Shown here: positions 15,261 through 24,093 of the stretch, in pieces | Layout of the letters: each line of letters starts with the position of its first letter | Numbering within the stretch: position 1 is the stretch's first letter | Origin: Planctomycetota bacterium | GTDB taxonomy: Bacteria > Planctomycetota > Planctomycetia > Planctomycetales > Planctomycetaceae | NCBI GenBank assembly: GCA_003388505.1 | Contig: QQVO01000006.1 | Coordinates: 124,001-188,000, forward strand | Length of the DNA stretch: 64,000 nucleotides | Direction: 5' to 3' | The notes under the pieces: model-generated | Told to the model about the DNA's origin: nothing | Database searches by the model: none | The model's input: only the letters and a program-made list of their open reading frames with translations | Made by a program: the position numbers and the translations under genes

Positions 15261-15373
15261 CCCGGATTATTCATGACGAGGGCCCGGTTCTGTATAAGTC
15301 TTTGCCAAAGATTTAGGTTATCGAAGAGTCAACGGTGACGCACGCTGGCAGCGTGCGCTACGAATAATCCGGG
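15261..15373. repeat. CCCGGATTATTC-flanked GCACGCTG palindrome, copy 2
   Basis: CCCGGATTATTC at 15261-15272 and GAATAATCCGGG at 15362-15373 bracket 89 bp that end in GCACGCTGGCAGCGTGCGCTAC. Together with the copy at 13838-13896 it encloses the sigma/anti-sigma pair. The GTAGCGCACGCTGCCAGCGTGCG core also occurs at about 39547 and 53707. Confidence 0.85.
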
Positions 15374-15460
15374 TTAAAGCAATGTCCGGGGGATGTGGTT
15401 CGGAGCGCGGTCGGGAGTTTGCCGTCGATGGGCGGCCTGTTCGATGAGGAAAGTTGTCTG

Positions 15461-16123
15461 ATGCGGCGCGGCTCGAAAATCGTGACAGTGCTTTTCGCCG
15501 GAGTCTGGGCGGCGGCCGCAATGTGCGTGTCGTCGTCAGTGGCGCAGCAGTCGGTCAAGCCGAATCTGGACGCGGACGAGGAACACGCGGCTTTGGAGTT
15601 CGCTCGCGACCATCATCCCGAGTTGGCCGACCTGCTCGATCAGCTTCGAGCGACGAATCCGAAGGGGTATCGAAACGCGATTCGCGAAGTGGCCCGCGAC
15701 CGGGCGCGTTTGGAGCGAATCGAGGAGCGGAATCCCGAACGCTACGAACTGGAACTCAAGGCGTGGACGATTGACTCGCGAATTCGCCTGACCGCGGCAC
15801 AATCGGTGATGGGTGATGCGGACGAAGCCCGCGTGCGCCTCCGCGATCTGCTGGTTGAACGGAATGTCGTCAAACTGGAGCTTCTGCGTTTCGAACGGCA
15901 GCGATTGTCCGACCGTCTGGAGCGAATTGACGCTTCCATTGAACGATTGGAGTCCGATCCTGAAACAACCGCTGATCGCGAACTCGACCAGTTGTTGCGG
16001 CGCGCGCGGAATCGGGTCGAGCAGGTGCAGCGTAAAGGCAATCGGAACACGAAGGTTTCCACCCCCGGAAACGACTCCAAGCGGCCTGCTCGTCAGGCGA
16101 AACAGCGAACGACGGACAAGTAA
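15461..16123 (+). CDS. secreted alpha-helical protein of unknown function
   Basis: The 220-aa product has a clear signal peptide (MRRGSKIVTVLFAGVWAAAA with cleavage near VAQQ). The rest is rich in Glu, Arg and Leu heptads, predicted as long helices or coiled coil (for example VRLRDLLVERNVVKLELLRF and LSDRLERIDASIERLESDPE). The tail is basic (KRPARQAKQRTTDK). I do not recognise a family. It ends 18 bp before the DUF1549 gene, so it probably belongs to that transcription unit. The start at 15461 has a GAGGAAAG ribosome site. Confidence 0.8.
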   Translation: MRRGSKIVTVLFAGVWAAAAMCVSSSVAQQSVKPNLDADEEHAALEFARDHHPELADLLDQLRATNPKGYRNAIREVARDRARLERIEERNPERYELELKAWTIDSRIRLTAAQSVMGDADEARVRLRDLLVERNVVKLELLRFERQRLSDRLERIDASIERLESDPETTADRELDQLLRRARNRVEQVQRKGNRNTKVSTPGNDSKRPARQAKQRTTDK

Positions 16124-16141
16124 GAACGGAAAACTGGATCG

Positions 16142-18820
16142 ATGATGCGTAACTCATTCCGACTAATTGTCACAGGATGCCTCGCGGCGACGCTCACTGC
16201 GCATGTCCGCGCCGAGGAGACCGTGTTGCCTCCCGCCTCGGAGCGATTTCAGGGTGCAGACATCGAAGAGACGCCCGATTTCCAGCGGCATCTCGTTCCG
16301 TTGCTGGGCAAACTGGGCTGCAACGGGCGGGCGTGCCACGGCTCGTTTCAGGGACGAGGCGACTTGCGGCTGTCTCTGTTCGGGTATGACTTCGAGATGG
16401 ACCACGCCGGACTGATCGACCGGGTGGACACTGACGATCCGGCGTCGAGCTACGCTCTGCACAAGCCGACGCTCCTCGAACCGCACGAGGGAGGACGGCG
16501 GATGGAGATCGGCGGTTGGGAATACAACCTGTTCCTGAACTGGATCAAGGGCGGCGCCCGGCCGGTTGCCGCGGACGCCCCCCAACTGGTTGATCTGGAG
16601 GTCTCCCCCGCGGAGCTGCGTTTCTCCAACGCTGATGAAGAACAGCAGTTGCGCGCGATCGCCGTCTGGAGCGACGGCACGCGGGAGGATGTGACCTGCC
16701 TCTCCCGGTATCAGACGAATGACGAGACGATCTGCGGGATCGATCAACAGGGACGGGTGACGTCGGGCGAAGCGGGCGACACGCACGTCGTCGTTTTCTA
16801 CGACAACGCGGTCGTCCCGATTCCGGTCATGCGTCCGGTCTCCGACCAGACGGGAGACCGGTATCCGCAAGTGGCCGCTCCCACTCGGGTTGATGAACTC
16901 GTCACCGAAAAGCTGGCGAAGCTGGGGATCGTACCGTCCGAATCGTGCACCGATGCGGAGTTCCTGCGGCGGGTCAGCCTGGACATCGCCGGGACGCTCC
17001 CCTCGGAGGCTGAAGTCCGGCAGTTTCTTGCCGACGAGTCTCCGGACAAGCGGTCCCGCAAGATCGACGAGTTGCTTGAGACGCCGGCCTACGCCGCCTG
17101 GTGGACGACAAAGCTCTGCGACTGGACCGGGAACAGCGATCAGCAACTGAACAACGTCTCCCCGGACCGGAATCGGCCGGCCCGCGACTGGTACGAATGG
17201 ATTCTCACGCGCGTTGCAGACAACACAGCTTATGACGATCTGGTGGAGGGGATCGTTGTGGCGACGAGCCGCGAGGACGGGGAGGACTACCGCGCCTACA
17301 GCGAGCGGATGAGCGCGCTCTATCACGCTGGTTCGGAAACCCGTTTCGCGGATCTGGACGGCCTGACCTACTACTGGGCGCGGCGGAACTTCCGCCAGCC
17401 GGAAGACCGGGCCATCGGATTCGCCTACACATTCATGGGCACCCGCATCCAGTGCGCGCAATGCCACAAGCATCCGTTCGACGTCTGGACTCAGAATGAT
17501 TTCCAGGAGTTTCAGCGATTCTTCACGCAGATCAACTACGCCCGAAACGGCAGCGACAGACAAGAGTACCGCGCGATGATCGAGGAACTCGGCCTCCAAG
17601 GCGAACGGGGGGGTCAACTTCGCCGCAAACTGCAGCAGGCGCTCAACGACGGCCAAGTCGTCCCCTTCCCTGAACTGGTCGTCCGGCGACCCGGCGCCAA
17701 CAACCGGCGGCGCCGAAACAGGCAAGCCGACAACCCACAGCCGCAGACGGCGCGGCTGCTGGGCAGCGCGGAAATCAACCTCACGGAGATCGGCGATCCC
17801 CGCACGGCGCTGATGGACTGGCTCCGTAACGACGAAAAGCAACTCTTCGCGAGGGCGTTCGTCAACCGGGTGTGGGCGAACTACTTCGGCCGCGGGATCG
17901 TGGAACCGACGGACGACCTCTCGAAAGCGAATCCGCCCAGCAACGGACCGCTCTTCGATTACCTGGCCGCTGGATTCGTCGAGAACGACTATGACATGAA
18001 ATGGCTGCACCGGGAGATCTGCAACAGCGCGACCTATCAGCGGTCGTGGCGTCCGAATGAAACCAACGCGGGAGACGAACGGAACTTCAGCCGCGCCGTT
18101 CCCCGCCGACTCCCCGCCGAAGCCGCCTACGACGCTCTGGTCATGGCGACCGCGAGCGACGACCGGGCTGAGACATTCCTGACGGACCTCAATGGACGGG
18201 CGCTGGCGATCCCCGGCGTTCCCCGCCGCAACCGCCGGAACGACGGTCCGGACTATGCGCTGACGATCTTCGGCCGCTCGCTGCGTGAAAACAACTGCGA
18301 CTGCGAGCGTTCCTCGGAAGCAAGCCTGCTGCAGACCGTCTTCCTCAGGAACGACGAGGCGACACTGGAAATGATTGATCGACCGGATGGCTGGGTGAAT
18401 CAGGTGACGAGACAGGTTTTCGGCAGCGACTCGCAGCCGCAGCAACGCCGCGATGGGAACAACGCCCGCCAACAACAGCGAAGGCTCGAGCGGTTGCAGA
18501 CGAACCTCAAGCGCGCCCAGGACCAGGGCAACGAGAATCGCGTGAGGCAAGTTCGCCGGCAGATCCGGGCGATCCGCCAGCAGATGGAACAGTCCGAACT
18601 CGTCGAAGTCGAACAGGAGTTCGAGGGCCAGACGATCGACGACGCGACGCTTGCGCAACTTGTGGAATCGGCATACCTGAAAACGGTCAACCGCAAACCG
18701 AACGACCATGAACAGCAGGTGTCTGCGGCCTTCGTGAAGGATGCGGACAACCCGATCGAAGGGCTGCGGGGACTGGTCTGGACGCTCATCAACACCAAGG
18801 AATTCATTGTCAACCACTGA
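16142..18820 (+). CDS. planctomycete cytochrome-like DUF1549/DUF1553 protein
   Basis: This 892-aa exported protein (signal peptide 1-25) has the order typical of planctomycete surface proteins. Near residue 60 is a CNGRACHG motif, a CX4CH variant of the haem-binding box. Next comes a bacterial Ig-like region (VSPAELRFSNADEEQQLRAI, VWSDGTREDVT), then DUF1549, which includes a canonical CAQCH followed by KHPFDVW, and then DUF1553 (FVNRVWANYFGRGIVEPTDD, LSKANPPSNGPLFD). An insert near 750-800 is a charged coiled coil. Function of the family is not established; roles in polysaccharide degradation or extracellular electron transfer have been suggested. The DUF1501 gene follows 59 bp downstream, its constant partner. 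Confidence 0.92.
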   Translation: MMRNSFRLIVTGCLAATLTAHVRAEETVLPPASERFQGADIEETPDFQRHLVPLLGKLGCNGRACHGSFQGRGDLRLSLFGYDFEMDHAGLIDRVDTDDPASSYALHKPTLLEPHEGGRRMEIGGWEYNLFLNWIKGGARPVAADAPQLVDLEVSPAELRFSNADEEQQLRAIAVWSDGTREDVTCLSRYQTNDETICGIDQQGRVTSGEAGDTHVVVFYDNAVVPIPVMRPVSDQTGDRYPQVAAPTRVDELVTEKLAKLGIVPSESCTDAEFLRRVSLDIAGTLPSEAEVRQFLADESPDKRSRKIDELLETPAYAAWWTTKLCDWTGNSDQQLNNVSPDRNRPARDWYEWILTRVADNTAYDDLVEGIVVATSREDGEDYRAYSERMSALYHAGSETRFADLDGLTYYWARRNFRQPEDRAIGFAYTFMGTRIQCAQCHKHPFDVWTQNDFQEFQRFFTQINYARNGSDRQEYRAMIEELGLQGERGGQLRRKLQQALNDGQVVPFPELVVRRPGANNRRRRNRQADNPQPQTARLLGSAEINLTEIGDPRTALMDWLRNDEKQLFARAFVNRVWANYFGRGIVEPTDDLSKANPPSNGPLFDYLAAGFVENDYDMKWLHREICNSATYQRSWRPNETNAGDERNFSRAVPRRLPAEAAYDALVMATASDDRAETFLTDLNGRALAIPGVPRRNRRNDGPDYALTIFGRSLRENNCDCERSSEASLLQTVFLRNDEATLEMIDRPDGWVNQVTRQVFGSDSQPQQRRDGNNARQQQRRLERLQTNLKRAQDQGNENRVRQVRRQIRAIRQQMEQSELVEVEQEFEGQTIDDATLAQLVESAYLKTVNRKPNDHEQQVSAAFVKDADNPIEGLRGLVWTLINTKEFIVNH

Positions 18821-18879
18821 CGCTCGGCCGTGCTCGCGGCGGAATCCAACTCAGAACAACTGTTAAAGGACATAACGAC

Positions 18880-20181
18880 ATGGCGCTTCACATGACTTGC
18901 GACGGGCTGCGGCGGCGAGATTTTCTCAGAGTCGGGGCGCTGGGTGCGAGCGGTTTGACGCTCGGGTCTTACCTGCGGGCTGCGGAGTCGGGCACTCTCG
19001 ACCGGCAGGCGCCGGCGACCTCGGCGATCTTCATCAACCTGCAGGGCGGTCCGACCCACATGGACACCTTCGACCTCAAACCGGAGGCGTCCGACGAGTA
19101 TCGCGGAGAGTTCAATCCGATTCAGACCAAGGTCGCAGGCATCGAAATCTCCGAACATCTGCCGCGCCTGGCCTCGGTGATGGACAAGTTCGTGATCCTG
19201 CGCGGCGTCTCCCATACGCTGGCGGCTCACCAGTTGGGCAGTGAATACATCAACACCGGGAACCGGCCGCTTCCCTCGCTCGAATTCCCCGGCTACGGCG
19301 CGGTCGTCACACGGGAACTCGGCGGACCCGACGGTCTGCCGCCGTTCGTTTCGATTCCCAACTCCGCTCAGAGAGCAGGGTATTTGGGCGTGAAGTACGC
19401 CCCCCTGCACACCAATGCGACGCCGCAACCCGGACGACCATTCACCGTACGCGGCATCTCGCTGCAGAACGGTTTGACGGTTGAAGACGTGGAGAAGCGC
19501 CAGAATCTGCTGGATGAACTCGATACGGCGTTTGCCGGATTCGAAAAGAACAGCCAGTTGCTCGACGGGTTGGACCGATTCTCACAGCAGGCGTATTCGA
19601 TGATCACCTCGCCGCAGGCGCGAGCCGCCTTCGACGTCGGCCGGGAGGATCCCGCGTTTGCCGAGAAATACGGAGAAACGCCGTTCGGCCAAAGCTGTCT
19701 GCTGGCGACCCGCCTGGTGGAGTCGGGCGTGCGTTTCGTGACCGTTTCCTCCGGCGGTTGGGACACCCATCGCGACAACTGGACGCGCCTGAAGGACAAT
19801 CTTCTGCCCCCGTTCGACCAGGGGCTGTCGGCCTTGCTGACCGGTCTGGAAGAGAAGGGTCTCCTGGAATCGACGACCGTGTTCGTCACCGGGGAATTCG
19901 GCCGCACGCCGAAGATCAACCAGGAACGCGTCGGCCGGGACCATTACCCGCGGGCCATGTTCATGCTGATGGCGGGCGGCGGAGTGGCCGGCGGCCGTGT
20001 GCTGGGCGCGTCCAACGAGAACGGCACCGAGCCGCTCGACGTGGCCTACTCTCCCGATGACGTCGCCGCCTCGTTCTTCCACACGCTCGGGATTGACCAT
20101 ACGAAGGAATACCACACGACCACGGGCCGTCCGGTGATGATCGTTCGCGACGGGCAGGTAATCGAGGAACTGGTTTCGTGA
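18880..20181 (+). CDS. DUF1501 (sulfatase-like) protein, partner of DUF1549
   Basis: The 433-aa protein starts with a Tat-type signal (RRRDFLRVGALGASGLTLGS). DUF1501 belongs to the alkaline phosphatase/sulfatase superfamily. The landmarks are FINLQGGPTHMDTFDLKPEA near residues 48-67, WDTHRDNW and TGEFGRTPKIN, which supply likely metal-binding Asp and His. A good ribosome site (AAAGGA) lies 9 bp before the ATG. Biochemical activity of DUF1501 proteins is not known. It is the downstream member of the usual DUF1549-DUF1501 pair. Confidence 0.92.
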   Translation: MALHMTCDGLRRRDFLRVGALGASGLTLGSYLRAAESGTLDRQAPATSAIFINLQGGPTHMDTFDLKPEASDEYRGEFNPIQTKVAGIEISEHLPRLASVMDKFVILRGVSHTLAAHQLGSEYINTGNRPLPSLEFPGYGAVVTRELGGPDGLPPFVSIPNSAQRAGYLGVKYAPLHTNATPQPGRPFTVRGISLQNGLTVEDVEKRQNLLDELDTAFAGFEKNSQLLDGLDRFSQQAYSMITSPQARAAFDVGREDPAFAEKYGETPFGQSCLLATRLVESGVRFVTVSSGGWDTHRDNWTRLKDNLLPPFDQGLSALLTGLEEKGLLESTTVFVTGEFGRTPKINQERVGRDHYPRAMFMLMAGGGVAGGRVLGASNENGTEPLDVAYSPDDVAASFFHTLGIDHTKEYHTTTGRPVMIVRDGQVIEELVS

Positions 20182-20212
20182 TGACCATCCTGCGTTGAGA
20201 GCGGCCCACGAG

Positions 20213-20240
20213 GCCCACGGATTGCAATCCGTGGGCTTTG
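20213..20240. terminator. stem-loop between convergent genes
   Basis: GCCCACGGATT (20213-20223) and AATCCGTGGGC (20226-20236) form an 11-bp perfect inverted repeat with a two-base gap, followed by TTTGCTT on the plus strand. It lies between the ends of the DUF1501 gene and the bpt gene. The T-run is short, so the terminator call is moderate. Confidence 0.55.
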
Positions 20241-20241
20241 C

Positions 20242-21003
20242 TTACTTGCGGAGCGGCGTTTCCTGCTCAGTGATCCACTCCGGTGCTTCGTCGTCGTCGA
20301 CGTACCGCGAGAGGATCTGGTGCGGACGAAAACGCGCCTTGTAGGACATCGACGGACAACCGGCGATGCAGTAGCCGAGGTAACAGAAGGCGCGCCCGGT
20401 CCGCCGGCAGAGGTCGATCTCGTGCAGTGCGGAGAACGTCCCCGGCCCGAGCGGCCTCCAGGCCGGATCGTGATAGAAGTAAATGCTCGACAAACCATCG
20501 GGAACCAGGTCGATCAGCCCGACGCCGACCAGCCGGTTGTTCCGCAGATACAGCATCTCGCGGGCCGATTCCCACTGGCCGGCCAAAAACGAATCGGCAT
20601 AGTCGTCGATGGTCGTGTGGCTCGGCCGCCAGCCGCGCCGCTCGGTCATGTCTTCATGCCAGGCGTTGTACAGACGGACGTGGTCGATCGTCACTGTGGG
20701 CCGCCGGATGAACACATTGACGTCGGCGTTTCGTTTCCGGCAACGGCGCTGGCTCTTGGTGGGAGTGAAGCGCGCCACGTCGACGCGCAGACTGCGGCAC
20801 TTCGTGCAACGGGGGCACGCCGGGCGAAACAGGTGACAGCCGTGCCGCCGCCAGCCACGTCGCAGCATTTCCCCCAGCGCCGTTTCGCTCATCCCCGCGC
20901 TGATGCGGTAAACGAGTGAGGCGGTTTCCTCGGGCAAGTAGGAACAGGGCCGCTGCGGTTCCGTGATGGAGGGAGACAGGAAATCGAGTGAAACGTCCTT
21001 CAT
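20242..21003 (-). CDS. bpt: aspartate/glutamate leucyltransferase (Bpt)
   Basis: The 253-aa protein fits Bpt/Ate1-type aminoacyl-tRNA-protein transferases. The N-terminus has CSYLPEETASLVYRI, then GWRRHGCHLFRPACPRCTKC with RSLRVDV. The C-terminal GNAT-like half has HDPAWRPLGPGTFSALHEI and CYLGYCIAGCPSMSYKARF. The enzyme adds leucine to N-terminal Asp or Glu of proteins, marking them for the ClpS/ClpAP N-degron pathway, in the cytoplasm. The ATG at 21003 (MKDVSLDF) gives the family length; an upstream in-frame extension is non-conserved. It faces the PPK2 gene head to head. Confidence 0.93.
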   Translation of the reverse strand: MKDVSLDFLSPSITEPQRPCSYLPEETASLVYRISAGMSETALGEMLRRGWRRHGCHLFRPACPRCTKCRSLRVDVARFTPTKSQRRCRKRNADVNVFIRRPTVTIDHVRLYNAWHEDMTERRGWRPSHTTIDDYADSFLAGQWESAREMLYLRNNRLVGVGLIDLVPDGLSSIYFYHDPAWRPLGPGTFSALHEIDLCRRTGRAFCYLGYCIAGCPSMSYKARFRPHQILSRYVDDDEAPEWITEQETPLRK

Positions 21004-21183
21004 TCCGGCATTGTATCGACTGGCCCGGTCGGTGGCAGAACTCGCGGCGTCGCCCCGGACGCGATCCGCCGAGACTGGCACTTCGCATCGCTGCGGTGCA
21101 AGATGGCCGATGGCTCACCGCGTTGCGGAGGCGGAGAGTTTGACCTTCCCCGATCTACCTTCCTGACGACAGCAGGTATCCCC

Positions 21184-22080
21184 ATGCCCCATCGCCATCG
21201 GCTTGACCACGCGCCGTTCACCGTCCAGCCGGGGCAGCGCGTGAGGCTGAAGGACTACGATTCGCGAGAGACCGCCGGCTTCAAGAACAAGTCGGAAGCG
21301 AAAAAGGCTCTGCTGGAGGACGTTTCACTCCTGGCGGAGATGCAGCAGTTGTTGTGGGCGGCGAAGGAATACTCTCTGCTGATCGTCTTCCAGGCGCTTG
21401 ACGCCGCCGGCAAAGACGGCGCCATCCGGCATGTGATGTCGGGAGTGAATCCGCAGGGTGTGGACGTGTACAGCTTCAAAGCGCCGACGGAGGAGGAACG
21501 CTTGCATCACTTCCTGTGGCGGCCGGCCAAAGTCATGCCGGCGCGGGGGCGGATCGCGATTTTCAATCGTTCCTACTACGAAGAGGTGCTCGTGGTTCGC
21601 GTCCATCCCGAATGGCTGGAGCGGCAGTGGGTGCCGCCCCGGTATCGCGGCGGACATTACGAGGAGTTATGGCCCGAGCGATTCGAAGAAATCAACGCCT
21701 TTGAACGGCTGATGTCCGAAAACGGAGTCGCCATTCTCAAATTCTTCCTCAACGTCTCGAAGGCCGAGCAGAGAGAACGGTTCCTCGAACGCGTGACCGA
21801 TCCGGAGAAACACTGGAAGTATTCGGCCGCCGATCTCCGCGAGCGAGGTTACTGGGACATGTACCAGGCGGCCTACGAGGACATGCTGAGCCACACCAGC
21901 ACGAAGCACGCGCCGTGGCACGTCATTCCGGCCGATCGCAAATGGTTCACCCGCGCCTGCGTCGCCGACATCATCGCCGCAAAGATCGAATCACTCGACT
22001 TGAGCTATCCCACCGTCAGCGAGGAAGAGCACAGCGCCATTGAAGCGGCCCGGCGTCAACTGGAAGCCGAAAGCGACTGA
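21184..22080 (+). CDS. polyphosphate kinase 2 family protein
   Basis: The 298-aa protein has the PPK2 Walker A region (VFQALDAAGKDGAIRHVMSG near residues 63-82), Walker B/lid residues (FNRSYYEEVLVVRVHPEWLE) and WKYSAADLRERGYWDMYQAA, followed by HVIPADRKWF. This is the one-domain 'PPK2 family polyphosphate:nucleotide phosphotransferase' form. It transfers phosphate between polyphosphate and nucleoside mono- or diphosphates in the cytoplasm; class and nucleotide preference cannot be fixed from sequence alone. The ATG at 21184 (MPHRHRL) is chosen over an extension into the leader. Confidence 0.93.
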   Translation: MPHRHRLDHAPFTVQPGQRVRLKDYDSRETAGFKNKSEAKKALLEDVSLLAEMQQLLWAAKEYSLLIVFQALDAAGKDGAIRHVMSGVNPQGVDVYSFKAPTEEERLHHFLWRPAKVMPARGRIAIFNRSYYEEVLVVRVHPEWLERQWVPPRYRGGHYEELWPERFEEINAFERLMSENGVAILKFFLNVSKAEQRERFLERVTDPEKHWKYSAADLRERGYWDMYQAAYEDMLSHTSTKHAPWHVIPADRKWFTRACVADIIAAKIESLDLSYPTVSEEEHSAIEAARRQLEAESD

Positions 22081-22099
22081 CGTCTCTTTGTTCGCACGA

Positions 22100-22804
22100 T
22101 TACTCGATCTGCAGGACGCTCTTGATTCGGGGCCAGACGGTGGTCCGCGCCTCTTCGTAGGCGTCGAGGTCCTCCTGTGCGCCCGATTGCGTAAAATCGG
22201 ACAACGCAGTCGCCTCGCGTTTGAGCAGTTCGAAGATCTCGACGATGTCGTCGATCGCCTCCTTGTCTGATTCGACGATGTTCGATTTCTGCACCGTCTT
22301 GAGGTGCTCGATGGCGACCTCGGCGAGACTGATCGTTTCCTGCATCAGCTCGCGGGTCTGCTCACCGTCGTAGTTGTCGTTGGCATAGCCGTCGGCGACG
22401 GCGCCGATGTAGGCATAGGTGGTGTAAATGTTCTGCCCGGCGAGCACCCCGATCGTCACAAGCCACGGATCGTCGTCGGGACCGTCGTCCGGGGCGGCCT
22501 CGTCGTCAGGAGGACTCGGCCGGTCCGGCGGGGAGTCGTCGTCGACCAGCGAGACCCGTCGCTTTTCGATCCAGCCTCGTTCACCTTCGGCGTTCTCAAC
22601 CCACAGCCACTTCCCCTGGACCATGCGGACCGTCAGCCGGTCTCCCTTCGCTGCGGTGGCGACGACCTCGTTTTCCACCTTCAGGTCGACTTTCGCCGTG
22701 GGAGTGACGACGTCACCTTCATCTTGAGCGAATGCAACGCTGCCGCAGGACAGAATGAGCGCCATCGCGAAACAGACGCGAGGCATCCGATCCAGAGAAA
22801 TCAT
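22100..22804 (-). CDS. secreted SH3-like domain protein
   Basis: The 234-aa protein has a signal peptide (CFAMALILSCGSVAFAQ, about residues 11-27). Residues 35-90 look like a bacterial SH3 domain (DLKVENEVVATAAKGDRLTV, ending in EGERGWIEKRRVSL). An acidic Pro/Asp linker follows, then a helical C-terminal half without a known domain. Such SH3 domains often bind cell-wall peptides or act as adhesion modules. The gene converges on ppk2 with a 19-bp gap. The start at 22804 avoids a 54-codon upstream extension that crosses an intergenic repeat. Confidence 0.78.
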   Translation of the reverse strand: MISLDRMPRVCFAMALILSCGSVAFAQDEGDVVTPTAKVDLKVENEVVATAAKGDRLTVRMVQGKWLWVENAEGERGWIEKRRVSLVDDDSPPDRPSPPDDEAAPDDGPDDDPWLVTIGVLAGQNIYTTYAYIGAVADGYANDNYDGEQTRELMQETISLAEVAIEHLKTVQKSNIVESDKEAIDDIVEIFELLKREATALSDFTQSGAQEDLDAYEEARTTVWPRIKSVLQIE

Positions 22805-22936
22805 GTCAAACCTCCGTGGTGGGGATTGCTCGGCGCCGTCAAGCAGCGCGGAAAGACAGGGACGGCGCTTTGAGGCAAAGCTGTGTTGTGCCATTTCGAA
22901 CGGTGAAGCGCGTGCAGCAGATTCCTCGTCGTGGCC

Positions 22937-22968
22937 ATCCGACTCGGCGGAGCGAGCCGGCGACACTG
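22937..22968. repeat. ATCCGACTCGGCGGAGCGAG repeat, copy 1
   Basis: This short palindromic unit (CCGACTCGGCGGAGCGAGCCGG) recurs near 51049-51082 and 60702-60737, each time after a GTGCAGCA-type box, and in a diverged form near 58838. It ends just downstream of the 2-hydroxyacid dehydrogenase stop. Confidence 0.75.
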
Positions 22969-22978
22969 GTTGCGGTCG

Positions 22979-23971
22979 TCAGTTCACAACATTCCGCGGG
23001 GGCCGGCCTTCCAGCACGCGGAGGCAATTTTCGCTGCCCTTGATCCGCATCTCTTCCAGTCCCTCTTCACAGTAAAACGCCGTATGGGGATTCACGATGA
23101 CCCGATCGTGCGCGGGGTGCTCCGGATCGCGCCACGCCCGGATCAGCGGATTGTCGTCTGCGGGAGGTTCTGTTTCCAGCACGTCGATCCCCGCCCCGGC
23201 CAGTTGTCCGCCGACGATGGCCTCCGCGACGGCCTGCACGTCGACGACGCCTCCCCGCGACGTGTTGACCACGAAACCGCCGCGCCGCATCTTTGCGATC
23301 GCACTGCTGTCGATGATGTGACGCGTCTCCTCGGTGAGCGGGCAGTGCGGGCTGACGACGTGCGCCATTCCGAGCAATTCCTCCAGCGTCTCGACGCGGC
23401 GCACGCCGAGCGACTTGTCCCGCCCGTCGGGCACGTAGGGATCGTAGTAGACGACGTCCATCCCCAGCGCCTTGGCGCGGAGCGCAGCGGCGGTCCCGAT
23501 TCGGCCCAGTCCGATGATCCCGAACACCCGGCCTCTCAGGCGGTGCACGGGGCGGATCTGGGTGTAGCTCCATTCGCCCCGGCCGCGCTGCAGTCTCCGG
23601 TTCAGGAAGTTGATGCCCCGCATCAGCGAGAGCGTCATGCCGATTGCCGAATCGGCGACCTCTTCCGTGCCGTAATCGGGAACGTTCGCCAGTGGGATGC
23701 CCTTGCGGCGGGCCGCCGCGCCGTCCACGTTGTCGTAGCCCACGCCGCACCGCACGATCAGTTTGCACCGCTCCAGCCGCTCGATCGTCTCCGCCCCGAT
23801 GCTGATGCAGTGATAGACCATCATCGCATCGGCGTCTTCGATGCGGCCTTGAAGATCCTGCTCGGAAGCAGCGGCCAGCGCCTCCACGTGCGCCGCGCCT
23901 CCCAGAACGTTGAGTTCATGTTCCAGGTCGCCGCCGATGAAGTCGGTGACCACCACCCTGGGCCGCGCCAT
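22979..23971 (-). CDS. D-2-hydroxyacid dehydrogenase (CtBP-like)
   Basis: The 330-aa protein has the NAD-binding fold VFGIIGLGRIGTAAALRAKA and the family catalytic set: Arg in VVNTSRGGVVD, Glu in GIDVLETEPP and His in NPHTAFYCEE. The Tyr/Asp-rich DVVYYDPYVPDG fits the CtBP/phosphoglycerate dehydrogenase-like branch. It reduces a 2-keto acid or oxidises a D-2-hydroxy acid with NAD(H) in the cytoplasm; the substrate is not predictable. No neighbour suggests a serine pathway. Confidence 0.92.
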   Translation of the reverse strand: MARPRVVVTDFIGGDLEHELNVLGGAAHVEALAAASEQDLQGRIEDADAMMVYHCISIGAETIERLERCKLIVRCGVGYDNVDGAAARRKGIPLANVPDYGTEEVADSAIGMTLSLMRGINFLNRRLQRGRGEWSYTQIRPVHRLRGRVFGIIGLGRIGTAAALRAKALGMDVVYYDPYVPDGRDKSLGVRRVETLEELLGMAHVVSPHCPLTEETRHIIDSSAIAKMRRGGFVVNTSRGGVVDVQAVAEAIVGGQLAGAGIDVLETEPPADDNPLIRAWRDPEHPAHDRVIVNPHTAFYCEEGLEEMRIKGSENCLRVLEGRPPRNVVN

Positions 23972-24063
23972 GCCGTCTTCTCCCCCACGCCTTGCCGGTT
24001 GTTCTCGGTTGAAGCGTCACATTGTTGCCGATACGGGTCGCGGCGGGGAGTGAGGGACAGTCA

Positions 24064-24093
24064 TCCGGGGGCTGACGCCTCCCGGCTCGCCGG
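24064..24093. repeat. CCGGGGGCTGACGCCTCCCGG repeat at a stop codon
   Basis: The unit runs up to the stop codon of the DUF1501 gene that ends at 24094. The same unit lies in the same position next to the GspK-like gene (27484-27514), twice in tandem at 25591-25655, and in diverged form at 49383-49410, 52618-52643 and 60450-60480. Confidence 0.8.

Noticed and set aside
16163-18817. An 884-codon open frame antisense to the DUF1549 gene.
   Set aside because: It mirrors the DUF1549 gene almost base for base, has no domain or signal, and is rich in Val/Arg/Pro as expected for the complement of GC-rich codons.
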